A stretch of DNA of 59,468 bases from an uncultured Clostridia bacterium. GTDB lineage: Bacteria; Bacillota; Clostridia; Christensenellales; Aristaeellaceae. This document shows positions 48,804 through 57,481 of the stretch, in pieces. Both the position numbers and the translations under genes were made by a program. Position 1 is the stretch's first letter; each line of letters begins with the position of its first letter. The stretch covers positions 1 to 59,468 of the forward strand of contig CAKTTL010000004.1 in NCBI GenBank assembly GCA_934615235.1, in the 5' to 3' direction. Under the pieces are notes generated by a model. It searched no databases and was not told the origin of the DNA. It worked only from the letters and a program-made list of their open reading frames with translations.

Positions 48804-50597
48804 ATGAAACAAAAGAAGACCGCGGCGGCGCTGCGGCTCTGCGCGCTGCTGCTCGTCATCACCGCGCTTGCCGGCTGGTTTCTGACGCAGAAATCCGGCT
48901 ATCACCTTGACGAAGGGCTGTCGCTCTCGCTTGCAAACGGCGAGGGCGACTGGGAATACCGCACCCTGTTCTACGAACCGGGCGGGCTGCGGCAATTCTG
49001 CCTGGATCACGTATTTACCGGCGGCTTTTTCTCGTCCATCCGCAACGTGTTCACGATCGGGCTGGATTATCTCCGCAACGGACAGGATTCGCCATGGTAT
49101 ACGATATACAGCGAGAACTACGCGCCGACGCTTGGCGAAATGGCCTGGGTGAACGGCGCGGAACATTTCGTCCGTCATGCAACCGTCACGGATGGGAACC
49201 TGTTCTCGCGCCTGCTGACCGTTTACGCCAATCAGGCCAGCGACGTACACCCGCCGCTGTACTACCTGCTGCTCAACCTGATCTGTTCGTTCTTCCCCGG
49301 CACATATTCCAACTGGTATCCGTTTGCCGTGAATATCGTTTTCCTGCTGCTGGCATGCGTAATGCTGTACCGCATCGCGCGCCGCTTCGGCGGAGAAACG
49401 CTGGCGCTGGCCTCCGTCGCGCTGTACGGGCTGAGCTGCGGCTTCGTATCTACCGCGGTGCTGTTTCGCATGTACGCCGTGCTGACGTTCTTCTGCTGCT
49501 GGGCGCTTTCGTGTCACCTGCGGCTGCAGGAGGAAGGCTGGCGCGCTTCGCGCGGCACGACGTGGCAGCTTGTGCTGGTCAACGTGTTCGGGTTTTACAC
49601 GCAATACTATTTCATCATCTATTCGGCGTTTCTGGCGCTCGTCTCGCTCGTTTGCATGCTGGCGCGCCGCCGCGGAAAGGATGCGCTGCGCTATCTCGGG
49701 CTGATGCTGCTGGCCGCGTGCGCGAGCCTCGTGATCTGGCCGGTTTCGGTCTATCATATTTTCGGCGGCTATCGCGGCACGGAAGCCTTTGCAAACGCAA
49801 ACTTCGCCCAGTTCGCGGAACACATTGAAGAATATGGCGCCATTCTCTCCGGCTCGCTGCTGGGCGGCAGCAGAAAGCTGGCGCTCGCGCTGGCAGGGCT
49901 GATTGGGGCGGCGGCTGTTTTTGCGGCGCTTCGCGCCGGAAAGAAGAATCCCGTCGCGGAACCCAAACCGGACGTTCGCGCCGCGCTTGTCCGCTGGCTG
50001 CTCGTGCTCTGTCCTGCGGTCGGGTATTTTCTTATCGTGATGCAGATCGCGCCCTATCAGGTCGATCGCTACGTAATGTGTCTGTATCCGTCGCTTGCGC
50101 TGACGCTCGCCTGCGCGATTGCGTTTGTGATCCGTCAGCTTTGCCGCAGCAGGGCTGTGCAGGCCTGCCTGCTGGCCGCGGCGGTGCTGGCGCTTTCAGC
50201 CTTCGGGATGTATCGCGCCGGGCCGAACTACCTCTATCGCGAAGTTACGCCCATCACCGAATGCACGGACGCGTTCGACGAAGGCCCTGTCGATCTGATT
50301 GTATTCGATTCAAACCTGAGTCGTCTGTTTACCGAGCTGCCGAATTACGAGCAGGTCATCTGGCTCGTGGACAGCAGCTGGAACCTGCTCGACGCGCTGA
50401 ACGGCGTGAATTATCTGACCCCGCCCGCCAATCCGGAAGCATCGCTTGTGATTGAAATCCCGTTCCTGTTTGACGCGCAAACCTTTCTGGACATTGTCGG
50501 CGAACAGCTGGACATTTCCGTTGAAAACGCCGAACTGATTCGCGAGATTCCTTACAAGGTAAATACTTATCTGATTCGAACTAAAAAAGCGGAGTGA
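48804..50597 (+). CDS. GT-C type membrane glycosyltransferase (family 39-like)
   Basis: A 597-residue integral membrane protein with about ten helices. An acidic motif near the first extracellular loop (YHLDEGLS) and SDVHPPLYYLLLNL are hallmarks of the PMT/ArnT-type GT39 fold that uses lipid-linked sugars. The C-terminal 120 residues form a soluble extracellular domain. AAGGGAG precedes the ATG, 19 nt after pepD. Acceptor and sugar are unknown. Confidence 0.75.
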   Translation: MKQKKTAAALRLCALLLVITALAGWFLTQKSGYHLDEGLSLSLANGEGDWEYRTLFYEPGGLRQFCLDHVFTGGFFSSIRNVFTIGLDYLRNGQDSPWYTIYSENYAPTLGEMAWVNGAEHFVRHATVTDGNLFSRLLTVYANQASDVHPPLYYLLLNLICSFFPGTYSNWYPFAVNIVFLLLACVMLYRIARRFGGETLALASVALYGLSCGFVSTAVLFRMYAVLTFFCCWALSCHLRLQEEGWRASRGTTWQLVLVNVFGFYTQYYFIIYSAFLALVSLVCMLARRRGKDALRYLGLMLLAACASLVIWPVSVYHIFGGYRGTEAFANANFAQFAEHIEEYGAILSGSLLGGSRKLALALAGLIGAAAVFAALRAGKKNPVAEPKPDVRAALVRWLLVLCPAVGYFLIVMQIAPYQVDRYVMCLYPSLALTLACAIAFVIRQLCRSRAVQACLLAAAVLALSAFGMYRAGPNYLYREVTPITECTDAFDEGPVDLIVFDSNLSRLFTELPNYEQVIWLVDSSWNLLDALNGVNYLTPPANPEASLVIEIPFLFDAQTFLDIVGEQLDISVENAELIREIPYKVNTYLIRTKKAE

Positions 50598-50620
50598 CAT
50601 GCACTCCGCTTTTTATTTTA
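50583..50620. terminator. Bidirectional terminator between GT-C and MATE genes
   Basis: AAAAAGCGGAGT and ACTCCGCTTTTT form a 12-bp stem with a 7-nt loop, overlapping the glycosyltransferase stop. TTTTATTTTA follows on the plus strand; the minus strand side ends with TTTTTTAG. Confidence 0.9.
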
Positions 50621-50624
50621 CCGT

Positions 50625-52022
50625 TCAGGCTTCCTGCTGCGCCTCAAGCGTTTTCAATTCCTTATACATTTTCACCGCCAGCGGTGCGGCCAGCGCAAAG
50701 GCAAACAGATCGGCCGCCGGCTGCGCGAGATACACGCCCCAGATGGGTTCGGAAAAAATGCGCGGCAGAATCAGCACCATGGGAATAAACATCAGCCCCT
50801 GACGGGCGACGGCCAGCAGCGTCGCGCCGACGACGCGCCCAATGTTCTGATACAGCATATTCGTACACATGACGACCGTCATCAGCGTAAACGTGCAGCA
50901 CTGACAGCGCATCGCAATGCGGCCGAACGCAATAACGTCCGGATCGTTGCGGAAGAGCGCAATCAGCTGATCCGCAAACGCATAGCCCAGGCAGGAAACC
51001 ACCAGCATGAACGCAAGTCCCAGCTTCAGGCAGAACACGTACGCCTTGCGCACGCGGCCATATTTCTTTGCGCCATAGTTGAACCCGCAAACCGGCTGAA
51101 ACCCCTGTCCAAAGCCGAGCAGCGCCGAGAAGCCGAACATCATCACCTTGCCCACAACGGAGAACGCCGCAATCGCGGCATCGGCCATTTCGGGCGCAAC
51201 CGCCGCGCCGGCCGACGTATTCAGGCAGAGCGTCGCTACGCTGGCAAGCCCCTGCCGGAAAAGCGAAGGCGCGCCGCCAATGGCAATATTCTTGAGATAA
51301 AACAGCGTAGGCCGGAAATTGCGCAGTTTGATTTTCAGGCTGTCGCTGCGCAGGGTGCCGATATACAAAAGCGCGCAGCTGAAAATCTGGCTGATGATCG
51401 TCGCCAGCGCCGCGCCGGAAACGCCCATATTCAAATTGAAAATGAACAGCGGATCGAGCACGCAGTTGAGCACCGCGCCCGAAACCAGACCGATCATCGA
51501 GAAAAACGCGTTGCCCTGGAAACGCAGCTGATTGTTCAGCACGCAGCTCATGCACATAAACGGCGCGCCGATGAGGACGATATTCATATAATCGCGCGCG
51601 CTCTGAATCGTATCCGCCGCGACCTTCCCCGGCGCCGCGCCGAGGATTTTGAGCACGCCTTCGTTAAAAATCAGCCCGACGGCCAGGATAATCGCGCCAA
51701 AGAGAAACGCGCAGATGTTGCCCGTCGCCGCCATGTTTTCGGCGTCGCTGTCATCCTGCGCGCCCAGCGCGCGCGAAATAAAATTGCCCGACCCCTGACC
51801 GAAGAAAAAACCGAACGCCTGAATGATCGACATGATCGGCAGGATCAGGCCTACGCCCGCCGTTGCCGTCGTGCCGATGCGGCCAACGAAAAACGTATCG
51901 GCGATGTTGTAAAGCGCCGTCACCAGCATGGAGATAATCGTCGGAACGGCCATGCGAACGACGAGCTTTTCAACCGGCTCGGTCGTCATACGAATCAGTT
52001 TTGCCTGCTTTGCGTCTTCCAT
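50625..52022 (-). CDS. MATE family efflux transporter
   Basis: A 465-residue multidrug/toxin exporter with twelve predicted helices. Family features include ALYNIADTFFVGRIGTTATAGVG near the N-terminus, FGQGSGNFISRALGAQ, and the matching second-half FGFSALLGFGQGFQPVCGFNYGAK. It likely uses a sodium or proton gradient. GAGGG precedes the ATG. It is convergent with the glycosyltransferase and divergent from the endonuclease IV gene. Confidence 0.92.
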   Translation of the reverse strand: MEDAKQAKLIRMTTEPVEKLVVRMAVPTIISMLVTALYNIADTFFVGRIGTTATAGVGLILPIMSIIQAFGFFFGQGSGNFISRALGAQDDSDAENMAATGNICAFLFGAIILAVGLIFNEGVLKILGAAPGKVAADTIQSARDYMNIVLIGAPFMCMSCVLNNQLRFQGNAFFSMIGLVSGAVLNCVLDPLFIFNLNMGVSGAALATIISQIFSCALLYIGTLRSDSLKIKLRNFRPTLFYLKNIAIGGAPSLFRQGLASVATLCLNTSAGAAVAPEMADAAIAAFSVVGKVMMFGFSALLGFGQGFQPVCGFNYGAKKYGRVRKAYVFCLKLGLAFMLVVSCLGYAFADQLIALFRNDPDVIAFGRIAMRCQCCTFTLMTVVMCTNMLYQNIGRVVGATLLAVARQGLMFIPMVLILPRIFSEPIWGVYLAQPAADLFAFALAAPLAVKMYKELKTLEAQQEA

Positions 52023-52094
52023 TGCTCTGCCCTCACAATTCCATAATCATATCGATTATAGCATAAAAACGCACGCCTGCCTATTCTTTTTTGC

Positions 52095-52123
52095 TTGCCG
52101 TGCGCAGTTTCAGCCGCTATAAT
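52095..52123 (+). promoter_or_regulatory. Promoter of the nfo gene
   Basis: TTGCCG (52095-52100), a 17-nt spacer and TATAAT (52118-52123) lie about 45 nt before the ATG at 52168. Confidence 0.8.
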
Positions 52124-52167
52124 ACAGGGTAATGAGAGAATATATCACGAAGAAACGAGGGATTTTC

Positions 52168-53016
52168 ATGCTGAGAATCGGCTGCCATATTTCTTCTTCC
52201 GGCGGTTATCTGACCATGGGCGAGCGCGCCGCTGCGCTGGGCGCCAACACGTTCGCCTTCTTCACGCGTAATCCTCGCGGCGGCTCGGCCAAGGCGATTG
52301 AGGAAAGCGATATCGCCGCCTTCCATGCTTTCTGCGCGGAGCACGACATTGATAAAATTGTGGCGCACGCGCCCTATACGCTCAACCCCTGCGCGGAAAA
52401 GCCGAACGTACGCGAGTTCGCCCACACTGTTTTCGCCGACGATCTGCAGCGCATGGAGCATACGCCGGGGCAGTATTACAACTTCCACCCCGGCAGTCAC
52501 GTGGGGCAGGGTGTTGAAACCGGCATTGCGAAAACGGCGGAAGTGCTCAACGAAGTCCTCTTTCCCGACATGCACACGACGGTTCTGCTGGAAACGATGG
52601 CCGGCAAGGGCAGCGAAATCGGCACGACGTTTGAACAGCTGCGCGAAATTCTCGATCGCGTCACGCTCAACGAACACATGGGCGTCTGCCTCGATACCTG
52701 TCACGTGCTCGACGGCGGGTATGATATCGTAAACGACCTCGACGGCGTGCTGATGGAGTTTGACAAAACAATCGGTCTTTCCCGCCTGAAGGCGGTGCAT
52801 CTGAACAACTCCATGTACGGCCTCTCCTCGCACAAGGATCGGCATGCCAAAATCGTCGACGGCCAGATGTCGCTGGAGGCGATCGTGCGCGTCATCCGCC
52901 ATCCCGCGCTGCGCGGTCTGCCGTTTATCCTGGAAACGCCGAACGACGAGGCGGGCTACGCCGCCGAAATCGCGCTGCTGCGCGAACTGTACGCCAGGGA
53001 GGAAGCGCATGCGTAA
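52168..53016 (+). CDS. nfo: Endonuclease IV
   Basis: A 282-residue TIM-barrel AP endonuclease that cleaves at abasic sites in base-excision repair. Zinc-site motifs are NFHPGSHVGQG, LLETMAGKG, CLDTCHVLDGG and HLNNSMYGLSSHKDRH, ending ILETPND. The start at 52168 has CGAGGG upstream; the earlier ATG at 52132 would lie before that site. The stop overlaps the next gene, indicating a two-gene transcript. Confidence 0.95.
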   Translation: MLRIGCHISSSGGYLTMGERAAALGANTFAFFTRNPRGGSAKAIEESDIAAFHAFCAEHDIDKIVAHAPYTLNPCAEKPNVREFAHTVFADDLQRMEHTPGQYYNFHPGSHVGQGVETGIAKTAEVLNEVLFPDMHTTVLLETMAGKGSEIGTTFEQLREILDRVTLNEHMGVCLDTCHVLDGGYDIVNDLDGVLMEFDKTIGLSRLKAVHLNNSMYGLSSHKDRHAKIVDGQMSLEAIVRVIRHPALRGLPFILETPNDEAGYAAEIALLRELYAREEAHA

Positions 53017-53476
53017 AGCGGATCGTGAAATCAAAGACTTCAACGAAATCGTCGCGCTGCTCGGCCGCTGCGACACGCTGCATATCGGCATGACGGGCGA
53101 AAACGGCCCGTATGTGGTTCCGGTATCCTTTGGCTTCGAAGTTGTAAACGGGCAGATCGTCGTATATTTTCACGGCGCGAAGGAAGGACGCAAGCATGAT
53201 CTGCTCGCAAAGGATCCGCGCGTCTGCGTGGAAGCGAGTCTGATGCACGGCTACCGCGGCACGGGCAACAGCGTCACAGCTGACTATGAAAGCATAATCG
53301 GCTTCGGCACAGCCGAAATTTGCAGCGATAAAGAGGCGGCGCATGGCGTGACGCTGCTCATGGAGCACTGCGGCTACCCGAATTTCGACGGCTCGACATG
53401 CATCGCGCTGGGAATCACGCGCGTCTACCGCATAAAGCTCGCGTCTGTTACGGGAAAACGGCGCTTTGCGCCTTGA
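53009..53476 (+). CDS. Pyridoxamine 5'-phosphate oxidase-like flavin protein
   Basis: A 155-residue split-barrel protein of the PNPOx/NimA-like class, which binds FMN or heme and acts on small reductants. Features are DTLHIGMTGENGPYVVPVSF, FHGAKEGRKHDLLAKDPRV and the C-terminal LGITRVYRIKLASVTGKR. The ATG lies inside the end of nfo with GGGAGG 6 nt upstream. The NimA-type family can reduce nitro compounds, but the true role here is unknown. Confidence 0.85.
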   Translation: MRKADREIKDFNEIVALLGRCDTLHIGMTGENGPYVVPVSFGFEVVNGQIVVYFHGAKEGRKHDLLAKDPRVCVEASLMHGYRGTGNSVTADYESIIGFGTAEICSDKEAAHGVTLLMEHCGYPNFDGSTCIALGITRVYRIKLASVTGKRRFAP

Positions 53477-53521
53477 CGAAACAAAGCGCAGCCTGTAAGA
53501 TAAAGGCAAAGCAAGATCGTA

Positions 53522-53679
53522 GGGGTATCTGAAAAAGGAAGAGGCGACAGCACGAGCGGATTTTTCGTCCGTTCAAGGAGGAAGACCGAAGGTTTAGCGG
53601 GGCTAAATTGAGATTTTCCAACGCCGAAATAACGGAAAAGACGCTGTGATGGAGTCTCAGGGATTTTTTCAGATACACC
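53522..53679 (+). mobile_element. MITE-like element, copy 2
   Basis: The same orientation and about the same length as copy 1, with many point differences. The left terminal repeat has lost one T (GGGTATCTG). The right flank is CTGG and the left GTAG, so no clean target duplication remains. It ends 22 nt before the SDR gene start and probably supplies part of its upstream region. Confidence 0.75.
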
Positions 53680-53701
53680 CTGGAGAAAGAAGGTTTTTTA
53701 C

Positions 53702-54580
53702 ATGTCGGTTGATATGACCAAATGGTGCGAGCTGGCAAAGCAGCGTATTCACACCCGTCCTGCGGGAACAGGCCGTCTGGCGGGCAAAATCGCCGTTGTA
53801 ACGGGCGCGGCGCAGGGCTTTGGCAAAGGCATTGCCGAGGAAATGTACAAGGAAGGCGCGTCGATCGTCATCGCCGATCTGAACGCCCCGCTGGCCGAAA
53901 GCGTCGCGAAGGAGCTCGGCGAGCGCGCGATCAGCATCGCCGTAAACGTCGCCGATGAAGAGAGCGTCGCCGCGCTGATGGCGCAGACGGTCGAAACGCT
54001 CGGCGGGCTGGATATTCTCGTCTCCAATGCGGGCGTCGTCCGTTCCGGCCCCCTCTCGCAGATGGAACGCAGGGATTTCGATTTCGTCACAGACATCAAT
54101 TACACCGGTTATTTCCTCTGTGCGAAATACGCCGCCATCATCATGCAGGCGCAGCACGAAGCCGATTCGGACTGGATGGGCGATATCATTACCGTCAACT
54201 CCAAATCCGGCCTGGAAGGCAGCAACAAGAATTTCGCCTATGCAGGCAGCAAATTCGGCGGCATCGGTCTGACGCAAAGCTTTGCGCTCGAACTGTGCGC
54301 ATATAACATCAAGGTCAATGCCGTCTGCCCCGGCAATTACCTCGAAGGCCCGCTGTGGATGGATCCGGAGCGCGGGCTGTTCGTGCAGTATCTCAAGGCC
54401 GGCAAGGTGCCCGGCGCGAAAACGACCGAGGACGTGAAGCGCTATTACGAATCAAAGGTGCCCATGAACCGCGGCTGCCTGCCGCTGGATGTGGCGCGCG
54501 CCATCTTCTACTGCGTTGAGCAGAAATATGAAACCGGCCAGGCCATCCCGGTGACGGGCGGTCAGGTGATGCTGAACTGA
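53702..54580 (+). CDS. SDR oxidoreductase, sorbitol-6-phosphate dehydrogenase-like
   Basis: A 292-residue short-chain dehydrogenase with NAD motif TGAAQGFGKGIA, NAG (SNAGVV), catalytic Ser and YAGSK. The regions FAYAGSKFGGIGLTQSFALEL and the C-terminal CVEQKYETGQAIPVTGGQVM match SrlD (sorbitol-6-phosphate 2-dehydrogenase) closely. An N-terminal extension of about 28 residues precedes the fold. There is no phosphotransferase system gene nearby, so the substrate may be another polyol phosphate. GAAGG precedes the ATG. Confidence 0.82.
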   Translation: MSVDMTKWCELAKQRIHTRPAGTGRLAGKIAVVTGAAQGFGKGIAEEMYKEGASIVIADLNAPLAESVAKELGERAISIAVNVADEESVAALMAQTVETLGGLDILVSNAGVVRSGPLSQMERRDFDFVTDINYTGYFLCAKYAAIIMQAQHEADSDWMGDIITVNSKSGLEGSNKNFAYAGSKFGGIGLTQSFALELCAYNIKVNAVCPGNYLEGPLWMDPERGLFVQYLKAGKVPGAKTTEDVKRYYESKVPMNRGCLPLDVARAIFYCVEQKYETGQAIPVTGGQVMLN

Positions 54581-54651
54581 CTCCTTCCCGGAAAGCCATC
54601 CGAAATCATCCAGATTTAATAGTTTATTCATATTTGCGGCGAAATTCATCA

Positions 54652-54681
54652 TTGCAAAGCGATATGGATTGAGAGTATAAT
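54652..54681 (+). promoter_or_regulatory. yajC promoter
   Basis: TTGCAA (54652-54657), an 18-nt spacer and TATAAT (54676-54681) lie about 32 nt upstream of the ATG. Confidence 0.75.
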
Positions 54682-54712
54682 ATAAGGGTAAATATCAGGA
54701 GGGGTGTAAAGA

Positions 54713-55105
54713 ATGGACTGGACGAAACTTTTCATGTTCGCTTCCGCGATGGCCGAAGACGCCGGCGCGGCCGCGGGAACCACTGCGGACGCCACCGCTC
54801 AGGGCGGTGTGCTGGCTCTGATCACTTCAATGCTGCCGCTGGTGCTGATCGTTGTGGTGTTCTATTTCATGCTGATTCGGCCGCAGCGCAAGAAGGACAA
54901 GAAGGTTAAGGATATGCTCGCCGCGCTGAAGGTGAATGACCGCGTGACCACGATCGGCGGCATTCACGGCACGATCGTCGGTATCAAGGACGATAACGTG
55001 ACCCTCGCCGTTGGCGCTGACAAAGTCAAGCTCGTGTTCGCCCGCTGGGCGATCCGCAGCGTGGACGAAGTCTCTATTGAGAACGATTCCGAACAGCTGG
55101 TTTGA
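54713..55105 (+). CDS. yajC: Preprotein translocase subunit YajC
   Basis: A 130-residue membrane accessory subunit of SecDF-YajC. After a 30-residue Ala-rich leader it has one helix (about 33-55) and then the diagnostic FYFMLIRPQRKK, followed by the cytoplasmic domain with VNDRVTTIGGIHGTIVGI. The ribosome binding site is AGGAGGGG. secD and secF are not adjacent in this window. A strong terminator follows, so it is probably monocistronic. Confidence 0.95.
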   Translation: MDWTKLFMFASAMAEDAGAAAGTTADATAQGGVLALITSMLPLVLIVVVFYFMLIRPQRKKDKKVKDMLAALKVNDRVTTIGGIHGTIVGIKDDNVTLAVGADKVKLVFARWAIRSVDEVSIENDSEQLV

Positions 55106-55126
55106 GTTCATAGGTCTCATGGGAGC

Positions 55127-55166
55127 GGAAAAGCCGCCGGGGAAATCCTCCGGCGGCTTTTCCATT
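55127..55166 (+). terminator. yajC terminator
   Basis: GGAAAAGCCGCCGG (55127-55140) pairs over 14 bp with CCGGCGGCTTTTCC (55150-55163), with ATTTG as a short tail. Confidence 0.85.
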
Positions 55167-55173
55167 TGCCTGG

Positions 55174-55310
55174 GGTGTATCTGAAAATTTCCTGAAACTC
55201 CATCAGAGCGTCTTTTCCGGCAATTCTGCGTCAGGAAATCTCAATTTAGCCCCGCATGATCTTCCTCCCCTGCGCATATTTTGAAAGCGGACGGGCTCGA
55301 AAAATCGCGC
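55174..55310 (-). mobile_element. MITE-like element, copy 3 (decayed)
   Basis: Reverse orientation relative to copies 1 and 2. The end GGTGTATCTGAAAA and the segment up to AATTTAGCCCCGC (55255) are conserved; beyond that it diverges and the second terminal repeat is missing. CTGG lies on its left flank. It lies between the yajC terminator and the TIGR04086 gene. Confidence 0.6.
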
Positions 55311-55367
55311 GCAGCGCGATATGGTTCCGACATCACTCAATAACGCCCGCGCAAGGAGGGAAATCTT

Positions 55368-55781
55368 ATGGCGAAGGAAACGGCTTCCGCTGCAACTGCG
55401 CGCAGAAGCGTGAAAAAAACAAACGTGCTGGGCGCGCTTTTGCGCGGATTGCTCGCCGCCGTCGCGGTGACCGTGCTGGGCGTGGTGGTATCCGCGCTGG
55501 CAATCAAATGGCTTTCGCCGAGCGAAACGGTTATTTCCGTAATGAATCAGGCGTTAAAGCTGGCGGCTGTGTTCGTCGGCACGCGCGCGGCCGTTCGTTC
55601 CGGCGGCAGCGGCACAACGCTGCGCGGCGCCGCCGTGGGGCTGGCGTACATGGCCGTCGGTGTGGTGAGCTACGCGTTCCTGAGCGGGCTAACGCTTTCC
55701 CCCACGGCTTATCTGGCCGATCTCGGCATGGGCGTCGCCGCAGGCGGGCTCTTTGGCATGATTCTGCCGAAAAAGGCGTAA
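55368..55781 (+). CDS. TIGR04086 family membrane protein
   Basis: A 137-residue protein with four helices and short loops: GLLAAVAVTVLGVVVSALAI, LKLAAVFVGTRAAVRSGG, RGAAVGLAYMAVGVVSYAF and LGMGVAAGGLFGMIL. In Clostridia such proteins are encoded next to yajC, as here, and are uncharacterised. GGAGG lies 8 nt before the ATG. The small gene that follows after 44 nt is its usual neighbour. Confidence 0.82.
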   Translation: MAKETASAATARRSVKKTNVLGALLRGLLAAVAVTVLGVVVSALAIKWLSPSETVISVMNQALKLAAVFVGTRAAVRSGGSGTTLRGAAVGLAYMAVGVVSYAFLSGLTLSPTAYLADLGMGVAAGGLFGMILPKKA

Positions 55782-55825
55782 CGCGCACGCTTTCCGCACA
55801 GAATAGGCGCGGGAGGTGAACGGCT

Positions 55826-55993
55826 GTGAAAAAGAAAAAATGGCGTATGTCCGACGACCCGTTCTATAATCTTGAGAAAGTGGCTTCCATGACGGAATGC
55901 ACGGGATTAAAGGCGGCTCCGCCGCAGACGGAGCAGGAGGACGAATCTCTCTCCTCGCTCTATGCCACACACGACGCGCACGACGAACCGTAA
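55826..55993 (+). CDS. Small conserved 55-residue protein
   Basis: Not in any long frame, but it has a good GGGAGG site 9 nt before GTG and a plausible codon pattern. The product begins MKKKKWRMSDDPFYNLEKV and includes MTECTGL and an acidic middle. Short proteins of this pattern follow the TIGR04086 gene in Clostridia. No membrane segment or known domain is visible. It ends just before a terminator hairpin. Confidence 0.6.
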   Translation: MKKKKWRMSDDPFYNLEKVASMTECTGLKAAPPQTEQEDESLSSLYATHDAHDEP

Positions 55994-55994
55994 A

Positions 55995-56028
55995 GCAAAC
56001 CCCGGCCGTTTTCTTGCGGCCGGGGTTC
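55995..56028. terminator. Terminator between the 55-residue and AI-2E genes
   Basis: AACCCCGGCCG (55998-56008) pairs with CGGCCGGGGTT (56017-56027), an 11-bp perfect stem. Moderate T content follows on both strands (CTGTTC and TGCTTTA). Confidence 0.7.
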
Positions 56029-56031
56029 TGT

Positions 56032-57309
56032 TCATTTCTCTCCCTTTTTCTTTTTGGCTTTCGGCGCGGCCGGCTTCATCGGCGCGAGACTGGCTTTTCC
56101 GTCTTCGCCGACATCCACGTAGTCGAGGTTGGTATATTCGTTCGTTGAAAGCGGCATATGGCGGCCCGCAAGTTTCTTCTCCACGAACCGCTTGCAAAGC
56201 CGGAAAACCAGTCCAAATGTCGGCACGGCGACAAGCATGCCGACAAACCCGAACAAGCCGCCGCCCACGAGAATCGAAAACAGCACGCCGAACGAAGAAA
56301 CGCCGGTTTTATCGCCGAGAATGCGCGGGCCGATCAGGTTGCCGTCCAGCTGCTGCAGGATGATGACGAAAATCAGAAATACGAGGCTCTTGATCGGATC
56401 GATCATCAGAATCAGGAAAACGCTCGGCACCGCGCCGATAATCGGCCCGAAATACGGGATCACATTCGTAATGCCGACGATCACGCTGACCAGCAGCACA
56501 AACGGAAGTTTCAAAATCGTCATACCCAGGAAACACAGCACGCCGATAATCGCCGAATCCAGGATTTTCCCGACGATAAACCCGCGGAACATATCGTTTG
56601 CTTCGCGTGTGATGGAGAAAATACGATTCGCGCGATCCGGCTTGAACAGCGCGCACACGCACTTCTTCGACAGTGCGACCAGTCGCTCCTTGGACGCGAG
56701 CAGATAAATTGAAACCACTACGCCAAGGATGAAATTATACAGCGTCCGGCCGACCAGCACCACGCCGCTCGTCAGATTCCCGACCAGTTTCATAAAATCG
56801 TTCTGCACAAAACCGGTGATCCAGCCCCGAACCTGCTCGATCGCGGAATCAACATACGTGCGCACCGCGTCGTTTGTTTTGGCAAGGTACGGCGTAAGCC
56901 ATGTTTCCAGCCCGTTTACATAATCGCCGATATTCGTAACCAGCATGCGCACGCTGTCGATCAGCTGCGGCAGCAGAATGCGAATCAAAAAAATGAGAAT
57001 CGCCAGCAGGAAGATCTCGCTCAGCACAATGCCGATCGTCCGGCTGACGCGCCTGCGCGTCTTTTCCGCACGGGGAAATTTTGCGGGAATCTTCGCCAGC
57101 AGTCCCTCGATTCGCTGCATCAGCGGGTTGAGAAGAAACGTAATCACAAGCCCCCAGGTAACCGGCGCGAGTACGCCGAGAACCTTCTTGATCACGTTAT
57201 TGATCTCCGTCAGGTTTTCCAGCAGAAAATAGAACAAAATGGAGCACGCGATCACCAGGAAAATGGTAACGCCCCAGTTCAGTGAATTTTTAATTCTTTC
57301 GCGAAACAC
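56032..57309 (-). CDS. AI-2E family transporter
   Basis: A 425-residue membrane protein of the AI-2E/YhhQ-like exporter family, with about eight helices. Family features include LNPLMQRIEGLL, VSIYLLASKERL, KILDSAIIGVLCFLGM and VIPYFGPIIGAVPS, followed by the paired QQLDGNLIGPRILG. The Lys-rich C-terminus KAKKKKGEK is cytoplasmic. It starts with GTG, supported by GGAGGAG upstream. A minus-strand TATACT at about 57350 may be its -10 box. Confidence 0.88.
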   Translation of the reverse strand: MFRERIKNSLNWGVTIFLVIACSILFYFLLENLTEINNVIKKVLGVLAPVTWGLVITFLLNPLMQRIEGLLAKIPAKFPRAEKTRRRVSRTIGIVLSEIFLLAILIFLIRILLPQLIDSVRMLVTNIGDYVNGLETWLTPYLAKTNDAVRTYVDSAIEQVRGWITGFVQNDFMKLVGNLTSGVVLVGRTLYNFILGVVVSIYLLASKERLVALSKKCVCALFKPDRANRIFSITREANDMFRGFIVGKILDSAIIGVLCFLGMTILKLPFVLLVSVIVGITNVIPYFGPIIGAVPSVFLILMIDPIKSLVFLIFVIILQQLDGNLIGPRILGDKTGVSSFGVLFSILVGGGLFGFVGMLVAVPTFGLVFRLCKRFVEKKLAGRHMPLSTNEYTNLDYVDVGEDGKASLAPMKPAAPKAKKKKGEK

Positions 57310-57481
57310 GGCTCTCCTCCTCGCTTCGTTGCTTAACGCGCTTACAGTATAGCATATCTTTCCCTTTCAGAACACGCTTTACGGAAATTTTATGCAGTTC
57401 ATCTTCATTTCAAGGAAGCATCCGCTGCGGCCGCTCGTCTTATAGATATCGACTGCAAAAGAGAAAGGAAGGCGCCGTTCC

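Noticed and set aside
53702..54580. Linking the SrlD-like gene to a sorbitol phosphotransferase operon
   Set aside because: No PTS components or srl regulator lie nearby; the gene stands alone between a MITE and yajC.
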